Below are positions 17,473 to 25,055 of a DNA stretch of 34,613 bases, one piece after another. Every line of letters begins with the position of its first letter. Position 1 is the stretch's first letter. Under the pieces are notes generated by a model. It was not told the DNA's origin and did not search any database. It saw only the letters and a list, made by a program, of their open reading frames with translations. The position numbers were made by a program, and so were the translations under genes. Source of the DNA: an uncultured Sutterella sp. (GTDB taxonomy: Bacteria; Pseudomonadota; Gammaproteobacteria; Burkholderiales; Burkholderiaceae_F); contig UQNA01000030.1 of assembly GCA_900542195.1 (NCBI GenBank), forward strand, positions 1 to 34,613, written 5' to 3'.

Positions 17473-18115
17473 TCAACTGTTCTCAATTTTTTGCACTTCT
17501 GGATTCATCGGTGGTAAAGTTAAAGCACCAAGCGGAGGACTTTCTGGTGTTCCGCTTCTTCCCTCCTCCGTAACCTCGGTTGTGGAGGAGGCTTTACTTA
17601 TTGACCCAACGCTTTAAGCCTTATTAAGCTATTTCATTCCTTTCTTAAGGATGTTTATGCCAATCTCATTAAGCTCATTAAGCTTTTCCCCCTTTATTCT
17701 CTCGCCCTCTTCTGCCAGTTATTTTTACACAGTAAGTTGTTCCTGGGTTCATCAACCCAGAAGGTAGGTAGTCTCTTTTCCTTTTTTATCTGGGGCGGAT
17801 TAACCTCGAATTGGCCTGGACAAGAACTCTTCTATATTTACCACTGCCAATTTAAAAGTTTCATCGACAGCCGGGATTGTTTCGTCGTGGCTACTTAATA
17901 ATTCTTTACTTCCGTTGACTCCAAAAGTCACAATTCTTGAATTACCTATCGTTAAGGAGTTGCCTGCTAAGGATTAAAAAATTTTCAAAGTGGCATAACT
18001 GCCCTTAAATCTATACGAGGTCTCATCAATACACTGTTTAACTCTTTCATCTTCTCCACATGATTATTCTGTGTCACCGGCTTTCCGTTGATTAGGCTTT
18101 TCTTTTTTAAACAAA
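17473..18115 (-). pseudogene. Decayed member A of a tandem gene family (BECR-nuclease-like strand motif)
   Basis: Read on the minus strand, this stretch aligns piece by piece with members B, C and D. The N-terminal part (about 17800-18060) gives RFKGSYATLKIF, one stop, then RIVTFGVNGSKELLSSHDET and DETFKLAVVNIEEFL. A middle part (about 17640-17780) gives PGTTYCVKIT, then after a shift KGEKLNELNEIGI. The C-terminal part (17473-17598) gives TTEVTEEGRSGT and LPPMNPEVQ before a TGA. At least one in-frame stop and two frameshifts are needed. The pattern (Y)xVKITxxE followed by GxKLYE resembles the last strands of phage-associated BECR/MuF-C nuclease domains; that comparison is from memory and tentative. 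The boundary on the 5' side is uncertain. Confidence 0.55.
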
Positions 18116-18152
18116 TCCGCACAGACTTCATTCTTGCCTTTAAAAACACGTG

Positions 18153-18502
18153 TCAGAAGAGTGGACCCTTCAGCAGATTTTTAGGGTTGACAAGTTTCAA
18201 GTCCAGATAGAAATCCCAATAAGGCTTTAGGGAAGGAGCCTTTGTTTTCCGGGGACGCCTTATATATAATGGGATAGCCTCCGGCTGCTTCGGGCGTATG
18301 TGGGACGGCCTTGCTGTTTGAGCCTGTGTAGTTCCATCCGGAGGCCCTTTATCTCCAGTTGGTTCTTACTGATAAGCCCAGTTTTTTCAAAATACCAACT
18401 TCAGGGAGCCTCCTATTTATTCTTAACTCCTTTCTCTACAGACACAGAGTCGTCTTTACCGAAGTTTTTCCTGTATAAAGAGAGGTCGGGTCGTTCTGCT
18501 TT
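18153..18502 (-). pseudogene. Unrecognised coding remnants upstream of member A
   Basis: Two frames on the minus strand read like real protein but lack starts. One (18153-18365, 71 codons to a TGA) is proline-rich: EPTGDKGPPDGTTQAQ, then KPYWDFYLDLKLVNPKNLL. The other, just upstream (about 18424-18502), gives RPDLSLYRKNFGKDDSVSVE and ends in TAG. They lie between members D and A on the same strand. They may be the missing N-terminal part of member A or of a lost neighbour. I do not recognise the protein. Confidence 0.4.
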
Positions 18503-18678
18503 TTATTTTCCTCTATCAAGAGGCATGCTCGTACTACTCCAACTATTTGTTCAAAATTCTCTTCTGAGATCGGTAGTTAATTAGAATTTTTCAAAACCCT
18601 CACTGTGGTGCCGAATGAAGTATGCAACTTCGGAAACAGAAACAACATGGTCATGCCATTAGAGAAGGAACAGTGGCC

Positions 18679-18938
18679 TTAGGATTGCAATGTCTCTACT
18701 AGTTGTTTTATCTCAGGATTTATTTGTGGTATAGTTTTTTTGAGCGTTGGGACCTGTTTGGTAGTCAACGCACCCCCCGCTGTCTTCGATTTAGATGCAG
18801 CGGGTTTTTCATACTATCTTTTCCAACGTTTTCTTTTATCACTTTCGGTAGATACACAAAAAACTTTCCCTGCTCTATTGAATAGGTTTTATATTCCGTT
18901 TAAACGTCGAAATGTGTCTCGACTGTTATCTTTGCTAG
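18679..18938 (-). pseudogene. Decayed member D of the family (C-terminal part only)
   Basis: The minus strand begins with LAKITVETHFDV, a stop, then TEYKTYSIEQGKFFVYL, which is the same VKITxxE...KLYE pattern as in members A-C. After a frame change it continues with KPAASKSKTAGGALTTKQVP and TIPQINPEIKQLVETLQS before TAA. This tail aligns with the MNPEVQGLFDAL tail of the other members. The N-terminal half is absent: homology starts right where member B ends. Confidence 0.5.
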
Positions 18939-19467
18939 TGGTGTAGTTCGTCTCTTTCACCTTTGAAGGCTTGAGAGAAGGAGGCGTGGCTTAAACGATA
19001 CAGTGCTTCAATTAATCCTTGCGCATCTGGATTCATCAGTGTTAAATTGAAGTCGCGACTATCCCCTTCGGGCTCTTCTCGCATGCCCTCCTTCGTAGCC
19101 TCGGTTGCGAAGGAGATTGTCTTTTTAGGCTCCCTGTTATATGCCTCAATAACCCATTCTCTTGCATCCTCGAGATAGCCAAACTCGAGCGTATCGACTT
19201 CATAAAGCTTCTTTCCTCCCCGAACTTCAGCCACCTCGCACAAAGTTATTTTTGTCCTATAAATTTTCCTTGACAAACATACCTCAAAAACGCTTTTCAA
19301 CGTGATGAATGAAGCTTCTTCCTTTTTTATACCAACCAAGAATAGACCGGGCAAGTATCTCCTGAACGTTGCAACCTCGACTTTATTTCTTCGCCAACTT
19401 TACTTTTTACTTTATGTTTTCTTGCAAACTCTTTTATTCCATTAACACCTAGTGGCACCGAATCTGA
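18935..19467 (-). pseudogene. Decayed member B of the family (139-codon frame plus shifted 5' part)
   Basis: The longest open frame (18935-19354, TTG start, 139 codons) contains YRTKITLCEVAEVRGGKKLY, then LEFGYLEDAREWV, a charged linker EEPEGD and the tail LTLMNPDAQGLIEALYRLSH. Its upstream part is in another frame: SDSVPLGVNGIKEFARKH at 19410-19467, matching VTFGVNGSKE of member A. The segment between them (LHSSR, stop, KAFLRYVCQGKF) matches the HPDIHHYEKHFSGFV segment of member C but needs shifts. The beginning of the gene is missing; it is fused into the end of member C. The intact frame may be expressed as a short protein, but I think it is a remnant. Confidence 0.55.
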
Positions 19468-20131
19468 CTCCCTTGGGGACTTGCGAGAAGAAACCGTGGT
19501 CTAAACGACACAAGGCGTCAAAGAGCCCTTGTACTTCCGGGTTCATCGGTGTTAAAGTGAATCCATCCTGCGGAAGACCCTCGAGTAGTCCGCTTGTGCC
19601 CTCCTCTACGGTTTAGGCTGTAGAGGAGTTTTCTCTGTAGAGTCTTTATCGTAACCCTTTTGGAACAATCTAATCCGGACTCAACGGAATTAACTTCCAA
19701 GCCGCCTAGTCATATGCTTTCTTCTCTTCCTTGCTCTTCATACACAACCCGGACACTTACTCTCACGCCAAAAGCTTTCCCGTTGCTGACAAAACCGGAA
19801 AAATGCTTTTCATAGTGATGAATATCGGGATGGTGTTTTCTATCGGGCGCAGACAAGCCGTGAATAGAGTTTGCTAATAGCCATTCCAAATTTGATACAG
19901 CTAGCTTGACAACTTCATCACAGACAGTTCTATCTTCATCCGGGAGAAAACAATTTCACTAATACATTCATAACTAAGAGTGACAGTTCCAGATTCCCCC
20001 AACTTTAGCTTCTTCCCTACAGAGGTTTAAGTAAAAGCGCTAAGTCGTCATAATCACCTTTAATACTATTAGGAGTTTCAAGAATAACGGACTTAAATCT
20101 CTCATGTCCCCTACGATTGTTTTAAGGCATC
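19442..20131 (-). pseudogene. Decayed member C of the family (most complete copy)
   Basis: This is the best-preserved member, broken by at least one stop and several frame changes. In order on the minus strand: ERFKSVILETPNSIKGDYDD and LALLLKPL with a stop; KLKLGESGTVTLSYECISEI; EVVKLAVSNLEWLLANSI with HPDIHHYEKHFSGFVSNGKA and FGVRVSVRVVYEEQG, ending at TGA; then, in another frame, LTPMNPEVQGLFDALCRLDH and FFSQVPKG before TAA at 19442. The HxxIHxY...F.GFV...G..(Y/F).V(K/R)(I/V)(T/S)V arrangement resembles phage-borne BECR-fold nuclease domains, tentatively. It lies 10 bases downstream of the intact 136-residue gene. Confidence 0.55.
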
Positions 20132-20140
20132 GGTTTCTCA

Positions 20141-20551
20141 TTAACTAGTTGCCTTGCCTTGAACCTCGGTAGTGCTGCCTTTTGCGTTACGTTTTACATC
20201 AGGCTCGCCAAGAATGCGGGCCCCGTACTCTTGCCAGAACTGTTTAGGACTCATCCCAAGGTCAAGTGCGATGGAGGCCACGAACGAGCCGATGACGACC
20301 CCAAGAGACTGGGGCTCATCTTCATCTCCGGTGGTCTTGAGAATCTGCGCACCGTCTTCAGCTGTGAACTCATATACCTCAGTTCTGAAGAGTTCTGAGT
20401 TGGCAGTACGCAAGGCCTCCAGTCTTTGAGCAACTGCCTGCTGAAACTCTTGGTCTTCAGCGGTTGCCTCAGCTACAAAGAGCTCTCCGTTGAAGGATAG
20501 GTAGCCGGCAACTTCTGGAGTCTCACGAGATAAGAGTGAGGTGTCTCTCAT
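20141..20551 (-). CDS. Intact small protein of unknown function in the decayed region
   Basis: A 136-residue acidic, probably cytoplasmic protein with no signal peptide or membrane segment. The ATG at 20551 is preceded by AGAAGGA at good spacing; an earlier in-frame start (20581) would add 10 basic residues and has no such site. Features: GYLSFNGELFVAEATAEDQE, a helical QAVAQRLEALRTANSELF, LGVVIGSFVASIALDLGM (about 90-107) and KQFWQEYGARIL. The end, GSTTEVQGKATS, resembles the TTEVTEEG linker of the decayed family next to it. I do not recognise the family. Its base composition is visibly more GC-rich than the remnants around it, and it is the only uninterrupted gene between tRNA-Asp and the DASS carrier. 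Confidence 0.65.
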   Translation of the reverse strand: MRDTSLLSRETPEVAGYLSFNGELFVAEATAEDQEFQQAVAQRLEALRTANSELFRTEVYEFTAEDGAQILKTTGDEDEPQSLGVVIGSFVASIALDLGMSPKQFWQEYGARILGEPDVKRNAKGSTTEVQGKATS

Positions 20552-20653
20552 CGGAGGAGTCCTTCTCTTTGGCCTGTGCAATTTTTATTTTTGTGTAGAA
20601 AAATAAAGCCGTTGGGTTCTGGGCAAAACGAATCAGATTTAAAACCGCACAGG

Positions 20654-20863
20654 TTAGAGAGAAGTGCTTAAGCCGTCACGCTTGGCCATTTCCTCAATAT
20701 GTTAAAAGCCAACAAAGTAATCAGACATTGCAAACATAGAGGTAATGACAAAGTAGAACCGATCCCGATCACCTCCTTCTTTCACTGTTGATTTTCTCAA
20801 AACCAAGAAATCATCTCCTTGTTGTTTTTCATCTCTCCAAAAACGTACGTAACCATTTGATTC
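20654..20863 (-). pseudogene. Fragment of an unknown gene with an in-frame stop
   Basis: There is no start codon, but the minus-strand frame from 20863 reads like protein: NGYVRFWRDEKQQGDDFLVL, then KEGGDRDRFYFVITSMFAMS and DYFVGF up to TAA at 20702-20704. It continues in the same frame as HIEEMAKRDGLSTSL to a second stop at 20654. The other frames give broken sequence, so this is probably the original frame. It is on the same strand as, and upstream of, the 136-residue gene. The protein family is not recognised. Confidence 0.45.
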
Positions 20864-20997
20864 TTAACATTACTAATCGTTTACCCCTAATACTTTTTAC
20901 TGGCTTATTTAAGCCGCTAAGAATAAACTGTCCATGTTACGAATTGTTAAGGAGTTCTCAATAAGTAACACAACCTCAAAACTTTCAGGAAGAAAAA
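20864..20997. promoter_or_regulatory. Leader of the DASS transporter gene
   Basis: An AT-rich stretch before the transporter start. AGGAAG lies seven bases before the ATG at 20998 and fixes it. I see no confident promoter or operator here. Confidence 0.35.
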
Positions 20998-22407
20998 ATG
21001 AGTAAAACATTACGGAACTGGATCATAGTCTTAGGACTAGGACTGATCGTCTGGATTTGTCCTACCCCGGAAGGCTTGACTCCTAAAGCATGGCATCTGT
21101 TTGCTATCTTTATTGCAACCATCGCAGGATTTATTCTGCAGCCTATTTCTATGGGTGCGGTTGCTTTCTTAGCTCTCACATTCTGTGCGGTAACCGGCGT
21201 TCTTAAGACCGGCGAAGCATTGATGGGTTTCGGCAACGGCACCATTTGGTTGATCGTCTGCGCATTCTTCCTTTCCAGAGGCTTTATCAAGACCGGCTTT
21301 GGAAAGAGAATCGCTTTCGTCATCATCAAATACATTGGCCGCTCCTCTCTCTCTTTGGGCTATTCCATCGCTCTTTCAGAACTGGTTATCTCTCCGGCTA
21401 TGCCTTCGGCAACAGCACGCGGAGGCGGTGTGTTCTATCCGATCGTTCAGTCCTTGAGCAATGCTTTCGGATCTTCTCCCGGACCAACTGCCGGTAAAAT
21501 CGGTAAATACTTGATGCAAGTCGGCTATCACACAGACGCCGTCACTTGTATGATGTTCTTGACATCTATGGCCGGCAACCCCTTGTGCGTAGGATTAGCT
21601 GAAAGCACTTTAGGCGTAGAAATCACTTGGATGGGTTGGGCTGTTGCTGCCATCGTCCCGGGCTTGATTTCTTTGTTCCTAGTACCTTTGGTCATGCTCA
21701 AGCTCTCTCCTCCTGAACTTAAAGCAATGCCTGACGCTCACAATTTGGCCGTTAAAGAACTCGAAAATATGGGCCCAATGACTCTGCAAGAAAAGGTTTT
21801 GGCATTTGTTTTTGTTCTCTGCCTTATCCTGTGGGCAACCGGAAGCTGGACAAAGCTCGGCGCAACACCTGTCGCTATGCTTGCTGTGTCTATTATGCTG
21901 GTCTTCAAAGTTTTGGATTGGAAAGACATCCTTTCTGAAAAAGGTGCTTGGGACGCAATGTTCTGGATGGGCGGCTTGGTCGCATTAGCAACCGCATTAG
22001 CAAAATCCGGATTTATTGCTTGGATCGCTAAGATTATCGGTACAGCAATCGCTGCTGCAAATCTTGGTTGGATTGCTTCCTTCATCGCTATCACTCTTAT
22101 TTATACATACTCTCACTATTGCTTCGCGTCCGTTACAGCTCGTATTTCCGCTATGTATGCAGCATTCATCGCTGTTGCTGCAGCCTGCGGCGTTCCGGGT
22201 TTGTTAGTCGCTTTGGCATTCGGCTTCTTCGCAAACTGCCCGATTTCCCTTACTCACTACGGTAACGGCTGCGGTCCTGTTTACTTCGGTGCCGGTTATG
22301 TCTCGCAGAGCGAATGGTGGAGAAACGGTTTCGTAATTTGTACGATCAACGTTGTGATTTGGCTCACAATTGGTATGGCTTGGTGGAAGGTCATCGGTTT
22401 ATACTAA
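20998..22407 (+). CDS. DASS-family carboxylate transporter (CitT/TtdT-like)
   Basis: An inner-membrane carrier of 469 residues, about the usual length for divalent anion:sodium symporters and dicarboxylate antiporters. It shares the CitT-type opening (PTPEGLTPKAWHLFAIFIAT, then AGFILQPISMGAVAFLALT) and the substrate-site loops ISPAMPSATARGGGVFYP (first SNT-like loop, here SATARGG) and NCPISLTHYGNG in the second half. Multiple hydrophobic segments run throughout. Likely substrates are C4-dicarboxylates, tartrate or citrate; the antiporter branch would suit fumarate/succinate exchange with the periplasmic reductase at 13242, but that is inference. It has a good Shine-Dalgarno site and its own terminator. 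Confidence 0.88.
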   Translation: MSKTLRNWIIVLGLGLIVWICPTPEGLTPKAWHLFAIFIATIAGFILQPISMGAVAFLALTFCAVTGVLKTGEALMGFGNGTIWLIVCAFFLSRGFIKTGFGKRIAFVIIKYIGRSSLSLGYSIALSELVISPAMPSATARGGGVFYPIVQSLSNAFGSSPGPTAGKIGKYLMQVGYHTDAVTCMMFLTSMAGNPLCVGLAESTLGVEITWMGWAVAAIVPGLISLFLVPLVMLKLSPPELKAMPDAHNLAVKELENMGPMTLQEKVLAFVFVLCLILWATGSWTKLGATPVAMLAVSIMLVFKVLDWKDILSEKGAWDAMFWMGGLVALATALAKSGFIAWIAKIIGTAIAAANLGWIASFIAITLIYTYSHYCFASVTARISAMYAAFIAVAAACGVPGLLVALAFGFFANCPISLTHYGNGCGPVYFGAGYVSQSEWWRNGFVICTINVVIWLTIGMAWWKVIGLY

Positions 22408-22431
22408 TTTCAAATTACCCAACCTAGGTTA

Positions 22432-22463
22432 AAATAAGGCGTCCGAACGGGCGCCTTATTTTT
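22432..22463 (+). terminator. Terminator of the DASS gene
   Basis: A perfect 10-bp stem AAATAAGGCG / CGCCTTATTT (22432-22441 with 22452-22461) is followed by TT. It ends only five bases before the next start codon. Confidence 0.85.
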
Positions 22464-22467
22464 AGCC

Positions 22468-23304
22468 ATGAGATTTACTACGCTTCTTTTATTATTTGTC
22501 CTGGCCTGTCTGAATACGGGCTGCACTGTCATTGGAGTCGCCTCCACAGGACTTTCTATCGGAACGCCAAAGCATGGTTGGTTTCCCTCCGACTCACCCT
22601 ATGTAAAAGATGAAGATATAAAACCGATTCCGGCTCCTCTTAACCTTTCTCTCTCCACCAGATATATTCTTCAGGGTGTAGACGCCGATGGCGAAGGAAT
22701 AATGGAAGAATCCGTGTCTATGTTCTTTGAAGACAACTTTAAAAACCAGATAACCCAGTTTCTAGAAAGAAATAATTTTGCTCTTATCAACGATCGAGGG
22801 TTGGACGGAGAAATATACGTTGAAGCCTCTAACACAATGGAAAATTTAGGGATGCGCTTCTTGCCCTATATCGGCGCTATCCGGCTAACAGAAAGAAAGT
22901 TTGGAAAACTTCGCGTAACCTTCAGGAATAAAAACGGTGAGGAAGTGACCTCCCGGATCGTTGAAGGAGATGTTTATGTCCAGTCAGGTTTGTTCGCTGA
23001 CTCCCCCAGCAGCCCTGAAAAAGTTGAGCCTTTCGAAGTTCCGCGATTGGACTACACCATAAAAGGCGAATCCGTTGCTCTGGATAAACTTAACGAGCAG
23101 CTCCTTAAAAGAGCCCTTTTCAAGATTCAAGAATCCGTCAACTTAAACGCATTTTTCAACGAACCGGGAACACCTTATCTCATCACAAAAACACAACAGA
23201 AAACATCGTCAGAAAAACCCGACATCCTTGAAGAAGTCGTGATCTTGGAAACACGAGAAAAAATGCCGGGCGACAAAACCCGGCAAGCTGATACTGTTAA
23301 CTAA
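22468..23304 (+). CDS. Predicted lipoprotein of unknown function
   Basis: A 278-residue exported protein. The signal MRFTTLLLLFVLACLNTGC ends in the lipobox LNTGC, with Cys19 as the lipidated residue, so it is probably anchored to the outer membrane. The mature part is mixed alpha/beta without a motif I recognise; PKHGWFPSDSPYVKDEDIKP and YLPYIGAIRLTERKFGK-type stretches are noted for searching. The start lies directly behind the DASS terminator hairpin, and no Shine-Dalgarno site is visible. Its stop abuts the stop of the convergent peptidase gene with no base between. Confidence 0.75.
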   Translation: MRFTTLLLLFVLACLNTGCTVIGVASTGLSIGTPKHGWFPSDSPYVKDEDIKPIPAPLNLSLSTRYILQGVDADGEGIMEESVSMFFEDNFKNQITQFLERNNFALINDRGLDGEIYVEASNTMENLGMRFLPYIGAIRLTERKFGKLRVTFRNKNGEEVTSRIVEGDVYVQSGLFADSPSSPEKVEPFEVPRLDYTIKGESVALDKLNEQLLKRALFKIQESVNLNAFFNEPGTPYLITKTQQKTSSEKPDILEEVVILETREKMPGDKTRQADTVN

Positions 23305-24624
23305 TTATTGAAATTTGTAGTGGTGCTGAGACTGACCGGAATAAATCCCAAGCATTGGAGCCGGACCGTTTTCAATGCCGACTAAAGCCAAAACCGTCAG
23401 CAAAGCAAGCTGCGGACCCTCGAAAGAACGATAAGGTTCGTACCATTCGTTTAATGAGTGACTAAGCCCTTCTCGGCCGCCTGTACCGAGCGTCGTTGAC
23501 GGAATGCCCATTGACATGGGTACGTTTTGATCGGTAGAGGCGCTGGTATAGTTGGTCAGTTCGATGCCAAGAACTTCCATTGCCGCTCCTGCGGCCTGAA
23601 GAACCGGACTCGAGTCATCCTGCATACCGGCCGGGCGATGTCCGAGAGGAGTTACTTTGCATTTAACCTTCAGCTCCTCTTGCGTGATGCCCCACCTCTT
23701 GTTTTCTAACTCGGCACCCTCCGAGAAAAGAGGAAGAACAGAATCAACCAAACTGTAGAGGGTTTCATTGTCAGTACTTCTCAAATCAATTTCGCATTCG
23801 GCGTGTTCAGCTATAGAGTTAACGGACGTGCCGCCTTTCATTGTGCCTATCGTAAATGTAGTACGCGGACTGTCGGGAACTTCTAATTCCGCAAGAAGGC
23901 TTCCCGCTCTGCAAAGGGCTTGGGTGGCACTTGGGCATTGGCCGAAGTTCAAATAGCTGTGCCCTCCGGGTCCGGTGAATTCGATTTTGTATCTCTTGGA
24001 ACCTGTTGAACCCCATAAAAGCCGTCCGGGGTCAGCCGAATCCAGAGCCAACATCCCGTCGATATGAATCCCGGAAGTATAGAAGAGCCTTTTTACTCCT
24101 CTGAGATCTCCTTCTGCCTCTTCCCCCACGGTGGCCACAAAGAGAATGTCTCCCTGCGTCTTGATATTGTTGCTTACCAAGCAGCGAATAACTTGCAGCA
24201 TACTTGCCAGGCCACGTGTGTCATCAGAAATTCCCGGCGCATAGAGGCGACCTTCTTTTCTTCTGACCTTGATTTCTACTTCTTCTCCAAAAACCGTATC
24301 TAAGTGGGCCGTAACGACGCAAACTGGTGCTTCAGAGCAGTTTCCTTTATAACGGGCAATGACATTTCCCACAGGATCCATTTCTGCTTCCATCCCGTAT
24401 GCCCGCATTTTTTCCTTGATTAGTTCTCCCCTTTGGAGTTCTTTCATCGGAGGGGCCGGAACCTCGCATATCTCAATTTGTTCCTCAATGGCATAAGGTT
24501 CTTGGAGTTTGGCCATCTCCAAGGCTTTTTGTACGGATTCAGAGCCGTGAATAGCTCTCACGACCTTTTGAGCGTGTTCCGAGACGTTCAGCATCCTATC
24601 TCTATCTTGCATAATCTTTTCCAT
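23305..24624 (-). CDS. M20 family metallopeptidase (PepT-like)
   Basis: A 439-residue cytoplasmic zinc exopeptidase. Metal and catalytic motifs are visible in order: TAHLDT (His, Asp), APGISDDTRG (bridging Asp), TVGEEAEGD (catalytic Glu pair), ALDSADP, FTGPGGHSYLNFG in the dimerisation lid domain, and the final ligand in GLSHSLNEWYEP. Resemblance is to tripeptidase T and the M20/M25/M40 group. ATG at 24624 is chosen; a TTG at 24627 is just upstream and another ATG lies at 24612. TusA-like protein is encoded 16 bases upstream, so they are probably cotranscribed. Confidence 0.85.
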   Translation of the reverse strand: MEKIMQDRDRMLNVSEHAQKVVRAIHGSESVQKALEMAKLQEPYAIEEQIEICEVPAPPMKELQRGELIKEKMRAYGMEAEMDPVGNVIARYKGNCSEAPVCVVTAHLDTVFGEEVEIKVRRKEGRLYAPGISDDTRGLASMLQVIRCLVSNNIKTQGDILFVATVGEEAEGDLRGVKRLFYTSGIHIDGMLALDSADPGRLLWGSTGSKRYKIEFTGPGGHSYLNFGQCPSATQALCRAGSLLAELEVPDSPRTTFTIGTMKGGTSVNSIAEHAECEIDLRSTDNETLYSLVDSVLPLFSEGAELENKRWGITQEELKVKCKVTPLGHRPAGMQDDSSPVLQAAGAAMEVLGIELTNYTSASTDQNVPMSMGIPSTTLGTGGREGLSHSLNEWYEPYRSFEGPQLALLTVLALVGIENGPAPMLGIYSGQSQHHYKFQ

Positions 24625-24640
24625 CAAATCTGTCTTTGGA

Positions 24641-24877
24641 TTATTTGCGGCGCATCAAAATAACGTAGACACCGTCTTCTAAATTCGAAGAGATAAATTC
24701 ATGTCCGGTCTGTTGCGCAAACTGCTTTAAATCAATCTCTGCATGAGGATCTGTCGCTAATATTCTTAGAACATCACCGGACAGCATTTTTGCCAAAGCT
24801 TTTTTCGTCTTTAACATCGGCATCGGGCATTTTGTCCCTTTTGTGTCTATTTCAGAATTAACAATCAGATCTTCCAT
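24641..24877 (-). CDS. TusA/SirA-family sulfur-carrier protein
   Basis: A 78-residue protein with the family signature TKCPMPMLKTKKALAKM (CPxP; Cys17 is the persulfide-carrying residue) and the second half RILATDPHAEIDLKQFAQQTG with a short C-terminal strand. Family members relay sulfur for tRNA 2-thiouridine or other pathways. Whether this one is TusA proper or a YedF/YeeD-type paralogue cannot be told. AAGGAAGTGAGGT before the ATG gives a good ribosome-binding site. It precedes the M20 peptidase on the same strand and is divergent from the NSS transporters. Confidence 0.9.
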   Translation of the reverse strand: MEDLIVNSEIDTKGTKCPMPMLKTKKALAKMLSGDVLRILATDPHAEIDLKQFAQQTGHEFISSNLEDGVYVILMRRK

Positions 24878-24984
24878 ACCTCACTTCCTTGAATGCCATT
24901 TAATTAGTTCTTATGTCAGATTTTACTTCTCAAGAACTCGAGAAATGATTTTTAGGTCAAATTTCCATCAAGATCTTCATTTTT

Positions 24985-25012
24985 TTGAAAATCCAACAGT
25001 AAACTCAATAAT
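24985..25012 (+). promoter_or_regulatory. Possible promoter of the NSS transporter operon
   Basis: TTGAAA (24985-24990) and AATAAT (25007-25012) are 16 bases apart in the 178-base divergent gap, 43 bases before the transporter start. A TTCTC/GAGAA inverted repeat lies further up near 24930-24945. Confidence 0.4.
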
Positions 25013-25055
25013 TCAGTTTATTTATAACAATATTTACGTTTTTAGAAAGTTAGAA

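Noticed and set aside
18300..18946. Three plus-strand frames of 60-94 codons
   Set aside because: They mirror minus-strand remnants, have no ribosome-binding site and look like no protein family.
20702..20830. Minus-strand frame with TGA codons read as possible recoding (MKNNKEMISWF...)
   Set aside because: A neighbouring frame gives a much more protein-like sequence with a single TAA, so recoded UGA is not needed.
24843..25055. 71-codon N-terminal extension of NSS copy 1
   Set aside because: It overlaps tusA on the other strand, reads through the divergent promoter region and has no similarity to NSS N-termini.
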